Assembly (NCBI GenBank): GCA_041552135.1
Contig: JBFELL010000020.1
Location: 1-25,355, forward strand
Length of the DNA: 25,355 bases
DNA from: SZUA-186 sp041552135
Lineage (GTDB): Bacteria; Pseudomonadota; Gammaproteobacteria; UBA9214
Direction of reading: 5' to 3'
In this document: positions 24,749 through 25,355 of the stretch, in pieces
Layout of the letters: each line of letters opens with the position of its first letter
Numbering within the stretch: the stretch's first letter is position 1
The notes under the pieces: generated by a model
What the model was told of the DNA's origin: nothing
Seen by the model: only the letters and a program-made list of their open reading frames with translations
The model's database searches: none
Translations under genes and position numbers: made by a program

Positions 24749-25355
24749 AAGCGGCCATCCGTTTAATCACTCATTGCCTGACTGCCCTTGCCGTAAGTGG
24801 CTGTGCGTCGATGTCTCCTGTGGAGGTCGGACAGTTGCCTCCGGATGTGGCATTTCCGGACTACGACAGCTGGCAGTTCCGCGGGCGGGTCTCGCTGACC
24901 CGCGGCGAGGAGGGCTGGCATGCCGGCGTCAACTGGCAGGAGGATGCCGGTGTGTTTGACCTCCAGCTCAGCGGACCGCTGGGTCAGGGGGCGGTGCAGG
25001 TGAAAGGCAAGGAAGGGCTGGTGCGCCTGACGGCCGCCAATGGCCAGGTGATTATCGCCAATGATGCCGATGCGCTGGTGGCCGATGTGACCGGCTGGCC
25101 GTTCCCGGTCAGCGGCATCCGCTACTGGGTGCGCGGCTTGCCCGCGCCGGCGCCACAGCCGCAGGCGATAATCAGCCGCGACGAGGCCGGACGGCTGCAA
25201 CGCCTGGAGCAGTCGGGCTGGGATATTCACTACACCCGCTTTCAGAGCACCGACGGCTGGAACTGGCCGACGCGGCTGCGCCTTGCCACCGACGAGCTGG
25301 TTGTTCGCCTGGTCATTGACGAATGGATCCTGCCGGTGCCGGATGCCGGGGCAGC
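24745..25355 (+). CDS. lolB: Outer-membrane lipoprotein receptor LolB (3' end outside window)
   Basis: Accepts lipoproteins from LolA and inserts them into the outer membrane. GTG 24745 overlaps the TPR stop as GTGA. The N-terminus has a signal with lipobox VSGC (Cys20). The mature part shows the LolB-type segments WQFRGRVSLTRGEEGWHAGV, NWQEDAGVFDLQLSGPLGQG, TGWPFPVSGIRYWVRGL and GWDIHYTRF. The frame is open to the window end; about 203 codons are present of a normal ~205-220, so only the last few residues are missing. ispE is the usual next gene but lies outside. Confidence 0.93.
   Translation, partial: MKAAIRLITHCLTALAVSGCASMSPVEVGQLPPDVAFPDYDSWQFRGRVSLTRGEEGWHAGVNWQEDAGVFDLQLSGPLGQGAVQVKGKEGLVRLTAANGQVIIANDADALVADVTGWPFPVSGIRYWVRGLPAPAPQPQAIISRDEAGRLQRLEQSGWDIHYTRFQSTDGWNWPTRLRLATDELVVRLVIDEWILPVPDAGA

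Overview
The window reads as chromosomal DNA of a GC-rich gammaproteobacterium, most likely a Chromatiales/Ectothiorhodospira-like or related sulfur-bacterium lineage. The basis is gene order and protein character (rppH-ptsP preceded by a divergent HAD phosphatase; hemA-prfA-prmC facing a TPR gene and lolB; PdxB; a TonB-dependent B12 receptor). The genus is not determined. No rRNA, tRNA, CRISPR array, prophage or intact transposase gene was found.

Region 1 (1-8.3 kb) is a cobalamin salvage locus. A B12 riboswitch with a good sigma70-like promoter precedes btuB, a dedicated tonB and a PduO-type cob(I)alamin adenosyltransferase, all tightly packed on the minus strand. Upstream of that promoter, also on the minus strand, lie a HAD-IB phosphatase, btuC, btuD and a CgeB-like glycosyltransferase whose GTG start overlaps the btuD stop. 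The binding-protein gene btuF lies on the plus strand and converges on the adenosyltransferase; its reading frame has no stop at the expected place and runs about 450 nt antisense into that gene.

Region 2 (8.5-11.4 kb) is rppH followed by ptsP: RNA 5'-end pyrophosphohydrolase and nitrogen-PTS enzyme I. Region 3 (11.5-14.2 kb) is a minus-strand operon of an outer-membrane porin, an FMN-binding (flavinylated) periplasmic protein and a PepSY-type two-helix membrane protein, behind a promoter whose -35 lies inside a Fur-box-like sequence. It looks like an iron-responsive trans-envelope redox or uptake module. Region 4 (14.4-16.0 kb) is an unusual A-type Fe-S carrier whose 3' end overlaps an ATP-grasp ligase.

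Region 5 (16.0-20.5 kb) mixes housekeeping genes (pdxB, a moeB/thiF-type E1-like enzyme, prmC) with a small Cys-rich HMA-like protein and several non-coding repeats. These include two tandem ~154-bp elements with terminal inverted repeats, a diverged third copy, and a ~307-bp MITE-like element sitting in the prfA stop codon between prfA and prmC. Region 6 (20.4-25.4 kb) is hemA-prfA on the minus strand, diverging from a possible 34-codon ORF, a TPR lipoprotein gene and lolB (cut by the window end). RF1 (PrfA) and its methylase PrmC are paired, and HemA feeds tetrapyrrole synthesis.
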